Notes: generated by a model not told the origin, from the letters alone. DNA of 64,000 nucleotides from Tricholomella constricta (GCA_013368375.1 JAACJP010000009.1:186001-250000), one strand, 5' to 3'; shown: positions 11,639 through 23,830, counted from the first letter of the stretch. Translations and numbers: made by a program.

Positions 11639-14512
11639 ATGTCAGGGCAATACTTGAACACGATCACCGAAAATGCATCGCGGCTGGGGATGCGACTGCA
11701 AGAATCGTTCTCGGAACATACTAGGGACCTCGCCATACCTCGCACCTCCAGCACTATCTATCTCGAGGGCGACGACAAGGCCAAGGACATCCGGCGCCAG
11801 CTTGACTCCAACAGTGACAGAGAGAAGCTAGATGCAATGAAGAGGCTAATAGCAGTATGCGACCTTCTCTGCCATATGCTCCAGGCCCGAATGACACGCT
11901 CATCTAGTTCATATCCAAAGGCCGAAACGTATCCGAATACTTTGCCCAAGTTGTGAAGAATGTCGCGTCCCAAAATCTGGAAATCCGCAAGCTCGTGTAC
12001 ATTTATCTTCTACGCTATGCAGAACAGGAGCCCGATCTAGCTTTGCTGTCCATCAACACTTTCCAGAAGGACCTGACCGACAGCAATCCCCTCATCCGCG
12101 CCATGGCTCTACGAGTACTCAGTGGAATCAAAGTGCCTATGATTGGGAGCCTTGTCGTTCTGGCAATCAAGAAATGCGCTGCAGATATAAGCCCATACGT
12201 CAGGAAAGGTGCAGCTCTGGCTATACCAAAATGTCATGAGTGCGTCATCTGCCCATTTCGACTTTGTTTTGTTGACCGTCTCCGCAGGCTCGACAAGTCT
12301 CATCTACCAGCTCTGATCGGCATACTCACCACCCTTCTCAATGATCGCTCCCCGCTATCTATAGGAAGTGTTGCTGTAGCATTTGAAGCCGTCTGTCCGA
12401 CCCGTCTTGATTTACTTCATCAACAATACCGTCGACTCTGCAAAATACTCGTGGATGTTGATGAATGGGGCCAAGTCGACTTGATGAACCTGCTCCTTCG
12501 ATATGTTCGAACGATGCTTCCACGGCCAGTAATTAGTGACGATGGTGAAGAGATCGACAAGGACGTGAAACTGCTCCTGACCTCGACAGAGCCTTTGTTC
12601 CAGAGTAGAAATCCATCCGTACGTGGTCCTATCTCTTGATGGCACCACCACACTGAGAATTCATCGCATGCAGGTTGTGATGGCAGTTGCTCGTGTTTTC
12701 TTCTACGCAGGGCCTCCATCCGACTTGTTCAAGATCGTACAGCCATTATTAAGACTGCTCAGTAATTCTAAGGAGGTAGAACGCGTCGTGCTGGTTTACC
12801 TCGACGTCATTTCTCGGACAGCTCCGGTAAAGCCAAGCTTTCAGTTGCATCCTGCTTCGTATGAATTTATATTCCCCGCAGAACCTATTCGCTCCTTTTT
12901 ATTCACGATTCCTTGTGCGCACCGACGATATCTGCAACGTCAAGCAAGATAAGATCAAACTCCTTCTTAACATCATCACAGTCGACAATTATTCCGCCAT
13001 CCTCCGGGAACTCATCGTACGTGCATTTCAACATCCCGTCTGCCGCACACACACCTGATGTGGTCTCCCTAGGACTATTCAGATGATCCCAATGACGCCG
13101 TAGTTTCAGACTCGATCCGGGGCATTGGGAGATGTGCTCGTCTCATACCAGAATCGACCCAGCAATGCCTCACCGCACTTATAGCTATGATAAAAGGAGG
13201 CCACGGTAGGTTATATCTGCGTTCTGTTCTCCTTCCTGCAATGAATCTCTTCATAGATGCCGTCGTGAGCAGCGCCGTTCTGGTTCTCAAGTACCTCGTC
13301 CAAATGCAGCTTGCTACTACATCGTTCACAGAAACAGCCAGCACAACTCAGCCACCTATTACCATCATCTCTCACCTTGCGAGGAAAATCGATGATATTC
13401 GCCACGCCCAAGCGCGGGCTTGCGTCCTTTGGCTTGTCGGGCAGTATTCCGCATCCGAAGAATCTGGTCCTGGTCCAGAAGGTGTGACTGAGTGGGCTCC
13501 GGACGTGCTCCGTAAAGTAGCGAAGACCTTTGCTCAGGAGGTCAGTCATGCTTTCATAAGTCCTTGAACAAAACGAATATCGACTTGTATCACATCTAGG
13601 GTTTGTCAGTCAAGATTCAAGCTATAGCGCTCGCCGCGAAGCTCTTCGTTCTCAGTCCCAACGACAAGACCATCGCACTGCTCTGTCAATATGTGTTTTC
13701 GCTTGCACGCTACGACCTCAATTACGATTTGCGCGATCGTGCTAGGATGATTTCTTCACTGCTTGCTGGCGTGGCACCGGCGTCTTTGATGAACGGCATC
13801 GACCGTGAGCCGCGCGCCGGGGTGGTCCTCAGGCGAGAACAGGTCAAACTGGTGCTATTCGAGGGCAAATCGGGCGTCGTCAACGACGAGCAAACGCACA
13901 TCGGTAAGCGTGCTTCATCCCCAATCAATAATGAGTCGGTGTTCAATGGTGTTGTCCGGAACAGACGATGGTGCCCTGATCGGCTCGCTGAGCATGGTGA
14001 CGGGAAAACCAATGCGTATGGACGGAATGTTGCCGGACTGGCTCGAAAGCGGTGTCGAGCCTTCTTTGCGAGATGTAGATGAACCGGCTCCTCTCCCTGC
14101 ACCTGTTGCGTTGTCTTCGGCCCAGCTGCGGGCGAAGGGAGTTGCGTCGCCGATAGTGCTAACGCCGGGTGGAGGCTCGTCGCCTGTGGGATCTCAGTCG
14201 AAGAACGGAGTCTCGAAGGGGCCATGGAAGGACTTGGACAAGTTCTATGAAGACACAGAGGACGTCGAAGAAGAGGATGAGGATGAAGAGGATGATGACG
14301 ACGAAGAGGACGATGATGATGATAATGATGAGGAAGAGGACGACGTAGACGGTGAGGACGATGGGGACGATGGGGACGAAGAGGATGACAGCGAGGACGA
14401 TGGGGAGGAAGACGACGACGGCGAAGAGGACACTGACAAGGTGGAACAGTCGAATATCAATCCGCCTGCTATCGAGGCAGGGCATACCGCCAACCATTCA
14501 GAAGTATCATGA
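11639..14512 (+). CDS. APL6: AP-3 adaptor complex, beta subunit
   Basis: Nine exons (11639-11854, 11908-12239, 12288-12618, 12674-12826, 12882-13016, 13073-13205, 13257-13540, 13600-13903, 13965-14512) join to 811 residues, close to the yeast Apl6 length. The trunk is the armadillo-like adaptin N domain: [19 protein letters not shown], then [14 protein letters not shown] and [16 protein letters not shown] are hallmark adaptin segments. AP-3 carries cargo from the Golgi or endosome to the vacuole. The C-terminal 60 or so residues of exon 9 (about 730-788) are an almost uninterrupted Asp/Glu run, corresponding to the acidic hinge of beta-3; a clear ear domain is missing. The start was chosen because [20 protein letters not shown] is followed by the conserved [11 protein letters not shown]. 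Confidence 0.95.
14250..14440 (+). repeat. GAGGAT/GACGAT low-complexity tract in AP-3 beta
   Basis: A purine-rich microsatellite-like stretch (GAAGAGGATGAGGATGAA and variants) encodes the Asp/Glu-rich hinge of the AP-3 beta subunit. Such tracts mutate by slippage, so the hinge length probably differs between strains. The opposite strand shows spurious Ser-rich frames here. Confidence 0.8.
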
Positions 14513-14595
14513 CGATGAAGGCGCAAAACGACAATACAGATTCATTCTTCTTTGCCAATTACATACAATGTTATACAGGATTGGCACGGCATACA

Positions 14596-17500
14596 CTATA
14601 TCACAGCGTCTTCTGGTAAATTGTAATACAAGGGCTGCATGGCAAAAGCTTAGCATGGAAAGCACGAGCTGATAACGAACATGAGGAACGTACCGTCCCA
14701 AACACATGGTAGAAGTGACCATTGACACCTCCCTTGTTCTGATTCCCGTAGTACTCCATGGGGAACCACTGCAGCTTGCTTCAGCACGATAACCAAAGAA
14801 ATCAACAGAAACAACACCAACATGATGTTCAGGGAGCTTCTCCTTGTACGACCGCAAGTACCGCGCAATCTGAGTCTCGTTCGTTACCCCAACGCCGTGT
14901 TTCGGCAGCGTGAACTGTCCAATTTGGAGCTCCGTGTCGGTAATGATTCCGCGTGAAACGCGAGCATAGGCTGTCCTGTATAGGCCACGATAGAGTATGT
15001 ATTCACACCAACGGTCTGCGTCATCTTGGTCAATGTCATGCACTCGGCCGTCCTCAACCAGGATCTTGTACGGCGCCGCTATAGCGAATTAGTTACGCAG
15101 ATACTACAAGAATCGTTGAAGGCGGCTTACGACTTTCTGCATGCGGCTTCGTAACGACATATCCTAGGAACACCACGGGTCGGGGATACGACGCCGCCAT
15201 GATGCGTGCCAACTCCCGGCTTTGGAGCTCACGATCAAGTGGGTCTTCCTCTGTAACAGCGTGTCAGCAACGGCACGCGGATGGATGGAGCAGATATAGG
15301 TCATACCTTGCCCGTTGTGCGCCACCACCACTGTGACTTCGGTCCCGTACACGTCCAGAACAGCTTCGATGGCGGGTGCCAGCTCGCCACGCGGGGAAGG
15401 AAGCAAATGATGCGTGGAGTTGATGATAGGGAACTGTGATGTCGATCAGAATGCAATCGCTTTACAAGAACAAGACCAAGGGCAGGTTACCTTTGACAAC
15501 AACGCTGCGCCCCATGTATGCGAATTGGGTCCAGGACCGATGTCGACATACTGTGGTCCGAATGATCAACATGCGAAGCGGTTATGGGAGGCAGAAGGAA
15601 AAGTAAAATGGTAAGCACGTACGTAGTTCAATTCCTCAACAGCAACCCTAGTCCTGAATTCGAAATAGCAATGTCAGAACTTGCGGAACTGAAAGATCTT
15701 ACGGCGTACAAATCGCGGTGTCCAAAAGACGTTCGCTGGAAAACAGTCAGCGACGCAGACCACAAATGAGGCCACTTCAGATAAACGCACATATAGATCC
15801 GTCTCCAAAAATCCTACCACGTCAAGCTTCATGTCCCTGCATACTGCCAGTCAGCACTACCCTCCCAGGAAAGATCCCCATGACCGCACCTAATCAGATC
15901 CGCCACACCCCTCTGGCTATCCCGCCCCTCATTGTCGATTCCAAAATGCAGCGTCCAGATCCCCGCGTTGAAGATCCTCGGGCCGGGCTGGAACGGTCTT
16001 GGCGGCATGCTAGGCCAGCGGTACAACGTCGCGATCACCGAGAGCACGGGAACGATAGCGACCATCCATTTAATCAACGACACGACGGTCCTATTCCGCG
16101 CGGTGTCCTCTGCCAGCCATGGTGCGTAGCGAACGCGGGTAGTTCGTGGCCACTGGAAAGCCAGCGCCAGGCATGCCACCTGCACGAGCATGACACTAGC
16201 ACGCGAGCATCACATATCAGATGAAGATGCAAAGCAGCACAACGTACAAAGGTGGAGAAAAGACACCGCGACTCACCAATCCGTGCGTTCGCGGAAATAC
16301 ACGCCGCCAGGGACAAACGCATACGCTACCGTAAATATGCTCGCCAGGTTCAGCACGCAATACACCAAGAACGCAACTGCGTAAGTTTTGGCAACGTTAC
16401 CCTTCCCCAGCTGCGCCGCGCGCAGTAGGACAGACGGCATGATTGACATCAAGAAGAGACTGTGGCCAAGCCCGCCGACGTAGCCAAGCCAGCCCTTGTA
16501 TGCATACAGGATATACGCAGTGGCCGCGCCGTATGCGAACCAGAACGGGTGTGTAAGGATATCCAATGCGGGAGGCCTGGTCGCGGTATTGAAAAGGAGC
16601 GGGTAGAGGATGCCGAGGCTTTGCACAATGAGTGTGAGGGCACCGTGGAGATGCGGGACTGGGCCTTTTGGGGCGCCGTTTTGGTATCCCGTCCACGACC
16701 AGGCAACAAGGGTGCTTGGGTCAGAGAGGAGATTGTGGAGGCTGAATATAAGACTGCCGAGAGGGAGGGAAGCGGAGAGCCAGTGGGCCTTAGTGGTCGT
16801 GGAGGGGACTTGATTGGTAGGCTGTTGAGATTTGACGGGAATCGTGCGGCTGTAATTTCGTTGAATAGCGCCAAGAGCGCAGATGATTCCGATTTTATTG
16901 ATTGAGATTGCATTCCTGTTGACGAAGGGCCAGACTAGACATATGGAGGCCAATATAAACGCGAACTGACATTAGGAAGGTAATGAACGTACGCGGATTG
17001 TTGGAATGGTTCAGATGTTTTGAAAGGGATGTAAGCACCAGCCCGAGTCCCATTACTGAAAGGCCACAAGCCTTTTCGAATTAGTTCGGTAATATCGAGA
17101 ATCCTGCACTTACGAAGACCCTGGTACACCACTTCCCCCTCCCCATGTTCATCCGCGCTCCACTTCGCTGCCTGCCTCAATACCAACGCCGCCGTCGCCG
17201 ATGATACCGCAAGCAGTCTATGCATGGGGCTTTCGAGTGCATATGCCACCAATCCGACCAGCTCGAGGACGTGGAGCGCGGTCTGGCCATTACGCGTTCG
17301 TGCCCACCGAAGCAATGAAGGTATGCCCAGCAGCACGGGTGAGAGCGTGGAGAGCAGTGCGAGCTCATGGCCGGCGATACCGAGCTCCCAGACGGAGAAA
17401 TAGAACAGCGTGGGGATGAGCGAAGTGAATATCGACCAAAACACGTAGGCTTGAAAATCCAAATATCAGTGCAAAGAGAGTGAGGAAAGGATGGAGCCGT

Positions 17501-18850
17501 ACAAAGGTACACATCACAAATGAAGTCCCCAAACGGACCCAGGCGCGGCGAGCTCCATATTGACCTGAGGATTCCGGGAATATCGTTGGCGACGGGTATG
17601 AGGTCCTCCACGGCGCTTCCGTTCTTCAAATCTGAGTTCATGGGCTGGGTGGGTCTGTTACACGTCATGAGGTTTTTCTAGAATGTCGACGATTGATGGA
17701 ATTTACGCACATTTTTTCCGGAAGTGTAAGGACAGGTGCGGGTGCGGGTCCGCTGACGGGTGTGCTGACTTTGGGACCCAAGGTGATCTAGGAGAAGAAA
17801 CTAAGAATGTGCCGGGCCAGTGGTTGTAAAGGTGGTTATGGACCTGCAAATCGCCTTCTCTGAATTCCTGTTCCGTTATGGCATCGTACAAGACATCGAG
17901 GAGGATCAATCCCCACTCGAAAAAGCTATAATGTGTATATGCTGTACAGGGTCAAGTGAACCGTGCAAAGAGAAAAAAATGTAGACTCACCTCCTGGTAT
18001 TCTATGCACTTTGTGCTGAAGGAAGAAATACACGAGGGGGATTATTGATACGAAAAACCTGTATGCAAAACGATTTGAGTTGAGCGAAAATGTTCATACG
18101 TCCAAGCCTCTGAATTGCAACACACGCAGTCGATACAACAATTCTAATTTGCACAAGTCAGCCTCCCGTCTGACTCACTGAACGCAACAGCCAGGAGAAC
18201 CCACCTCCTTTTCCGTACAGAGCTACCGCTTGGCGTGCACGCAATTCCGCCAACCATCCATGGAATATTACACACCATATACGTGATCATAAAGATATCA
18301 TGTACGTCGTGATCATCATTCGACGTGATGTATACCCATCCGCCACACGAGAGTGTTCTTATCATACCAAACACAAAGACAAACGTCGCGAGCGTCTGAC
18401 GCCTCGGGTAATGTAGGTAATACTGGAACAGGACGAGGGCGATACGTGGGCCTACGGCAACATGTGTTCAAATGTCCGTAAAAAGGTGTTCACCAGAACC
18501 ACCGACCTGCAGTAAGCGCGATCAGAATCTGGAAGAGATTGCGTTCAGGATACCAGTCTCCAATTCTACAGTTCAAAATGCGATCAAAACCCTCCAGGGC
18601 GCGTCGAGAGAATAAAACTTGGCACGCACGTAGCAGACACGGACGGGAACCACTCCTCGGGGTACCCAGCGACACCATTCTTGACAATCTTTTTATAATG
18701 GCACAGGCACGCGACGAGAAGGGCGGTCGAAAAGGCTGTATACGCTAGACAGGTGTGCAGGCGCGCGACCAAGGCTGCGCTGAGTACAATCGGCTGGCTT
18801 CGGGTTTTGGCCAGTGTCACCTTGCCTGGATCAGACACCTTTGGGGGCAT
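14596..18850 (-). CDS. CWH43: CWH43-type GPI-anchor lipid remodelling protein
   Basis: Twenty-one exons join in frame to 1027 residues: 18850-18630, 18565-18507, 18451-18205, 18143-18126, 18058-17991, 17941-17844, 17787-17711, 17654-17503, 17449-17114, 17055-16993, 16934-16277, 16195-15890, 15836-15791, 15735-15710, 15653-15623, 15550-15491, 15433-15307, 15250-15131, 15078-14822, 14768-14694, 14634-14596. The N-terminal 235 or so residues match the Frag1/DRAM/Sfk1 membrane module ([23 protein letters not shown]). A second multi-pass block follows ([14 protein letters not shown]). The last 270 residues are an endonuclease/exonuclease/phosphatase-like domain ([45 protein letters not shown]). 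In yeast Cwh43 puts ceramide on GPI anchors in the ER and Golgi. Exon 4 is a microexon of only 18 nt, needed to join ...RR with STAFFVS. Confidence 0.94.
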
Positions 18851-19028
18851 GGGGAAAGAGGAAGAAGGAAGGTATTGGGCAAGATTGAACTGGAATGGGG
18901 CGTCGTGGTGGTCAATAACAATACAAAGCACGAACTCGACGGTTGTGGCCGACGAGTCGGAGTCGGATGCATGGGAAAGCACCGTAATTGATGTGACGTC
19001 AGATTTAGAAATTCCCAAGCACAGCAAA
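18851..19028. promoter_or_regulatory. Compact bidirectional promoter with TGACGTCA site
   Basis: Only 178 bp separate the start codons of CWH43 (-) and the COG0523 GTPase (+), so both promoters must lie here or overlap the first exons. A perfect palindrome TGACGTCA at 18994-19001 is the binding site of CREB/ATF-type bZIP factors. It sits 28 bp before the GTPase start codon. Whether it is used is an inference. Confidence 0.6.
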
Positions 19029-20420
19029 ATGATGCTGGCCGACGCCCGACGCCGCGCCGCCCTCAACTCGACAGCCATGTCTCCAATGAAACCGATACCC
19101 ATCACTGTCTTTACCGGATTCCTTGGCGCAGGGAAGACATCCGTCATTCTTTCTCTTCTTCCTCAGTTGCCGAAAGATTACAAGGTTGTGTTGCTCAAGA
19201 ATGAATTCGGCGATGTAGAAGGTATGCGCGTTTTTAAATCCGTGACAAGTATACTACATACGACTCGTTGGTTGATTGACCTTCGACAGTTGATAGCAAG
19301 CTCGCGCAACAATCGAGCCTGACCGCAGTCAGCGAAATTTTGAATGGATGTGTGTGAGTCGCGCCTCGGCCAAATCACACTGAGTTCTATCAACGCTGAA
19401 GTTTGCTTCTGGAAACAGGTGTTGCGTGCTAGTTGGGCAGATGCAGACCGCTATTCTCGAGATTAGAGGTCCGTAATCACATTTATATTCCACTTGTTGC
19501 AAATGTCCATATCTGCGGTCCTCCAGATAAATTCCGTCCAGATCGCATAATTATTGAATGCTCGTACGTCAGCTCAGCCTTGGTTTGAGGATGTCTGTTA
19601 CTGAATTCACTAGCGGATCAGCATTCCCTGCGACCTTGGCCTTCCAGATCCGTGAAGTAGAGCGTGAGACGCAGGGCGATCTCAAACTAGATGCCATCGT
19701 GACAGTAGTCGATGCGGAGAACTTTGCAGGATATGAAGATACATCTCCGACGGCTAAGATGCAGTCAAGCTATACTGATATCATCCTGATTGTATGTGAC
19801 ATTTCATATGATTTTCAATGCGCGCCAACTCTCCGTATCCATAGAACAAATGGGAACACGTCTCACAGCGTGACTTGGACTTGGTCTTGGACCATCTCCA
19901 TACTCTCAACGACCTCACACCCAAAATCCGCTGCGACGGTCGAAACGGTGTAGACCCTAACCTTATATTCGGATTAGAAACGCGGCTGTTTCTCGATAAG
20001 GCGAACCACCTGCACACTGACGCAACCCCATCACACAACGATGAGGTTCAGACTATCACGCTCTACCGGGGTTCATCTAAAGGACGACCGCATAGTCATA
20101 CAGATGGAAATTGCGATGGGTGTGCATCAACGGCGCCCGAGCAATATGACCAAAAGGAAGAAAGCGTTGCAAGGGAAGACCTTATCAGCGCGTTAGATAC
20201 GCTTTCGAAGGAATCTGTGTGGCGCGTGAAGGGCTTTGTGCGGTTGAAAGGAGATGGGGTTCATATTCTGAACTGGGCGTTTGGCCGCTTCGACCTGACG
20301 CGGCTGTTGGAGCCGCCTGACGCAGAGGAGACGATTCGACTGACGGTGATGGGCGAGCGCGGGGAGGTGCTGCGGGGAGTGCGAAGACTATGTGCATCGC
20401 TGAAAGCAGAGGTGGTGTAG
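19029..20420 (+). CDS. COG0523/CobW-family metallochaperone GTPase
   Basis: Six exons (19029-19221, 19290-19353, 19419-19468, 19527-19563, 19614-19791, 19845-20420) give 365 residues. The P-loop GFLGAGKT is at about 30-37, the metal-binding CxCC motif (CVCC) at 85-88 and the guanine motif NKWE follows. The C-terminal CobW domain (VKGFVRLKGDGVHILNWAFGR) is complete. A His/Cys-rich insert (RPHSHTDGNCDGC) is likely to bind Zn or another metal. COG0523 proteins deliver metal to client enzymes under GTP hydrolysis; the client here is unknown. The usual ESSG stretch reads ECSG, an extra Cys. An alternative start at 19077 would remove 16 residues and brings the P-loop closer to the N-terminus; both start codons have good contexts. 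It lacks the METAP1-binding N-terminus I would expect of ZNG1. Confidence 0.9.
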
Positions 20421-20669
20421 TGGCGTCGAACGCAGAGAAGTTTGACGCGAGCTGCACGTGTTAGCCGTATATGGAAATTCACATTTTTTCACATGTGATG
20501 GACCCCTCTCTATCCAAACGCCATGAATGGACAAAACCAGTCTTAAATTTTTTATTGCCATTGTCCAGGTGCAAAACTGCCGTCTTCGTCGTTTCAGACG
20601 ATGTTCTCATACGCTCTTTCCACTGGTGCGAATGCTCTGTTCGGAGGCTGTACTACCTACTGACGACCT
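20421..20669. other. Short intergenic region
   Basis: Holds the GTPase 3' end and the promoter of the DnaJ gene. The frame upstream of the DnaJ domain stays open through this stretch (from 20471), but its residues do not look like a conserved N-terminus. Confidence 0.4.
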
Positions 20670-21776
20670 ATGTCTTCACAACAGCAAGCACCTACTTCTA
20701 CCTTCCTATAGACGAGGAGCAGGACGCTGATATCGAGTCCTACGAGCGCAAATACCTTACCTGGGTGGCTGAACCTTCAGGTTCTTCCACAGCCGCCCTC
20801 CCTCCCTCGTCACCACACAAAAACTCCGCGTCCGACCATGACAAGGCCAAAATCGTCCGCCAGATCCTTGAAATCAACAATCTCTATGACATTCTCGGCG
20901 TCGAAAAGTCTCCTACTCTTGACCGCATGACTCTCCGGCGCGCCTACCTCTCTCGCAGTCGTGCATGCCACCCAGAGTGAGTCAAAGTGCCCGATATCAC
21001 CGCCGTCGCTTGTCTCTGACCTTATCGCCTTGTGTCTTGCGCCGCTTATCATACAGTAAATTCCCCGATAATCCAGATGCGACGTATGCGTTTCAAAAGG
21101 TCGCCGTGGCCTACGACGTCCTCAGCAAGCCCTCCTCGCGCCGACTGTACGATAGTCGCTCCTCCTCAGCGCACTTTGACGTCTTCGCCACCCGGCCCAC
21201 AAATCATGCCGAAGAGACATTCAGGGGCGTCGTTCTTGGCGTCTTCAATGACTTTCTCGACGGCGATCTTGAGGTCATACGTACACTCCTAAGTGCGTTC
21301 TCCATGCATGTGTTAAGTTCTTGCCACTCACGGCTATGTCTAGGAGCAATAAACGATATCAACCCCTCCATCAAACTCGGCGACGAGGGCATCGACTCGG
21401 TCGTTGCCACCCTCGAAGCGATCCGCGAACGTGCGCTCAGTACGTACCTTCCCCTGTCTGCCACTCACTACTCATATTTTGCTTTACAGCATGTCGCACG
21501 TGTATATACGCCCTTCATGCGGAGCTCACGCGCCTTCTTGAGGTGCAGCACGCCTTCCGCCAACTCTCCTACTTCGATATCATGGGCCGCTCGCGCCTCA
21601 CCATTCAACTTACACGCATTACGCTCAGCCTCCCCATTGCCCTCGAGCGCGCCCTGCGAGAACAGAACTACGCCGACGATACGAAGCCAACCCCTGTGCT
21701 CTTCCCGCGCCACGTCACCCTTCTCATCCGCGGTGTTGATGTTGTGCTTGACCGCATGGAGCGTATCCTCAAGTAG
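20670..21776 (+). CDS. DnaJ (J-domain) co-chaperone, start disrupted or mis-sequenced
   Basis: The body is clear: exons ending at 20976, then 21057-21292, 21344-21439 and 21490-21776. The J domain contains YDILGVEKSPTLDR, and the essential HPD triad is created by the splice at 20976/21057 (CAC CCA GA|T). The C-terminal half is helical and basic with no zinc finger, so this is a class C J protein that would stimulate an Hsp70. The oddity is the 5' end. The best ATG (20670) reads MSSQQQAPTS and then needs a one-base shift near 20700 to continue as YLPIDEEQD; without the shift it hits a stop. Either one base is missing, or translation starts further upstream in the other frame (ATG 20471 or 20501), which gives an unconvincing leader. 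End and exons are firm; the start is not. Confidence 0.7.
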
Positions 21777-22674
21777 GGCTTTTTTCGACGAACGATTACA
21801 CCGCACCTCGAAGTCTGTTTCTGGTCCTGCATCGGACGTATCATTTTCTCGCCTCTCTGCGTTATCCGTTTTCTCGCTCTTCTAACTTATCCCCGCTCGC
21901 TCTCCCTTGTTTCGAAACCTTTTCTTCCATCCCTATATCCATATCTGCTTTCCCTCTCCTCGCATACTCCCATCCTCGCTCTCATTGGACGACCCCAGGC
22001 TGATAGAACTTGTATCCGATAACAAACCCATCATCATCCCATTATCCATTATTTCATTGATTATAGAGACACCCACGCCCGCCATTGTTGTACTTGTATC
22101 TGCCTGTTCACCTCCCATATGCATTCGCACATACCTGCGCTTCCTTCTCGCTGCCTGCTTCACTTCTGCACGTCTGATTGCACTTGTTGAAACGCCACTG
22201 ATGCCTGTGTCATGACACAACAACACACTTGGATCTCTCGACATATAAACCCCGCCTACCCTAATCAGCAACGCCTTCGCTTCCTTGCTCGCATACTCGA
22301 CTGATCCACGTTCCCAAAGGCGCTTATAACGTTGTAGGGCGTGTTGTCCCAGAACGTACCAACAGCTATAGTATAATCATGACTTCCTTACACAGCGGCC
22401 AGTCTCTGCACTGCCTGCTCGGGTCGCCGTTGATTAAGATTGTCCACGCCTCATACTCGCGGCAAATTACCGGATCCGACATGCTGTAGCCTGTGATCTC
22501 ATCCTTGTCTACTTAGGGGCGGTGCCCAATGCCTACTCACACTAACTCTAGCCGCAACGCCGTGAGCCGGGTGCCTCGCGATTTATATGGACCTATGAAG
22601 ACATCTGTCTATCTGATCATTTTCCGCATCTCACCTTGTCCCCTCAGCGCTTCTGCCATTCACTGTTATACATA
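21777..22674. other. Intergenic, DnaJ 3' region
   Basis: Pyrimidine-rich on the plus strand (many TCTC and CCTC runs). Frames of about 100 codons exist on both strands between 21907 and 22271. The minus-strand frame (SIINEIMDNG within it) is slightly protein-like, but no family or splice partner was found. It probably represents the DnaJ 3' UTR and the promoter of the next, decayed gene. Confidence 0.4.
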
Positions 22675-23830
22675 ATGCATCTTGTTCGCCGCATCACCAG
22701 GCGCTCCCGCAGCCGCGAAGACCGAAAGAACGCCTTGCTAGGTAGGCGCATACTGGTGTCCAGGGATCCTGGATCTACTCCGCTCCTCGATTAATGAGGT
22801 ATTAATATCCCACGCAGATCCTGCTGTTTATCCCGCGCCACAACCCGGTGAAGACTTCACACCAGTAAGCAATCTGCCAGCCGAGTGTGCATCCAGTGAT
22901 CGCCATATGCTCAATCTCTGGCTCTGGTTCTCAGGTCCGACTGCACGAGGTTTCACCACCTGATCTGAAAGACGTCGTTGGAGGAGGTGAAAGCTTTACT
23001 AACTATCGTGTTGAGTGGTATGAGCGTATCGTCACGATGCAGCAGTTCCACGGGACTCTCGCGCGTCAGGTGAGGATGCCTCTCCGACAGTTTTGTATCC
23101 GAAATAATCCGACTTCGAATTCGTGGACAGTCATTTGAGGAACATTTTGCGGTCCTTTGTTTATTGAGGTAGGAGGATTTCGGCCCTCGTCGGAAAGGTT
23201 ATTCACCATCTGCGCACTTTGCTCAGAGACTCCTCCGTCCCTGTGCGGTGGGTAGCAGGCGTTTCTTCTGGCTCACCTGAAGACGACCCTTTCATTCTTT
23301 ATAATGCATGTAAGACTTACTCACTTCGTTGCACACATCTTGTCTTCATTGCCATTGCAACTATAGACTCCATCTGGGACGACCTCAGGCCCCTCGTAAG
23401 AGTCTCGCTGGAGACCTACATCGAGGTACGCAAAACATAATGCATCGACGCTCTCGGACTTCCTGAATTGAATGGGCGCAGATACCGAAAGAAAAGCGAG
23501 CCGGTGATTATGAGGTCTGGCTCCGGGCAGACAATATCGAGAACTTCTTCCGGCATTTAGGTCGTGCGGTGCGTCTGGGCTCGATACGTGTCGTATTGAC
23601 ATTTGCTAATGAATACTCTTACCAAAAAATTAACAGGAATTCCAGGAGATACTGTCTCCAACTGCGAATCGAGCAACAAAAACGCAATGGTTGGGTGGAT
23701 TTGGATCTTGATCAATGGATTCGTTACGATTATATCGGACGCTTCAGATGTAATTATATAAACGGGTAATTAATGTACAGATGGGTGGATACGCGAAAGG
23801 CGTCAAGGTTGTTGAGATGAGGGCCGCGTG
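22675..23830 (+). pseudogene. Decayed orphan gene, frame broken at least three times
   Basis: Coding-like blocks run in order on the plus strand but in shifting frames. Exon 1 (22675-22741, MHLVRRITRRSR) splices in frame to 22818, which continues to MLNLWLWFS near 22925. The next block (VRLHEVSPPDLKDVVGGG) is in another frame with no intron between. Further blocks are ISALVGKVIHHLRTLLRD (about 23175-23310), SIWDDLRPLVRVSLETYIE (about 23370), IPKEKRAGDYEVWLRADN (about 23482) and GWVDLDLDQWIRYDY (about 23690), again with frame changes at about 23160 and 23645. Introns with GT-AG borders still separate several blocks. It resembles uncharacterised agaricomycete proteins; no function is known. Assembly indels are an alternative to real decay. 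Confidence 0.6.

Noticed and set aside
14245..14526. Ser-rich minus-strand frame
   Set aside because: Mirror image of the GAGGAT tract that codes the acidic AP-3 beta hinge; a composition artefact.
18753..19028. Upstream extension of the COG0523 gene across the CWH43 start
   Set aside because: The frame is open but overlaps the first CWH43 exon in antisense and has no conserved residues before 19029.
21907..22271. Frames of about 100 codons on both strands after the DnaJ gene
   Set aside because: No known family, no splice partners, pyrimidine-rich sequence that keeps frames open; better explained as 3' UTR.
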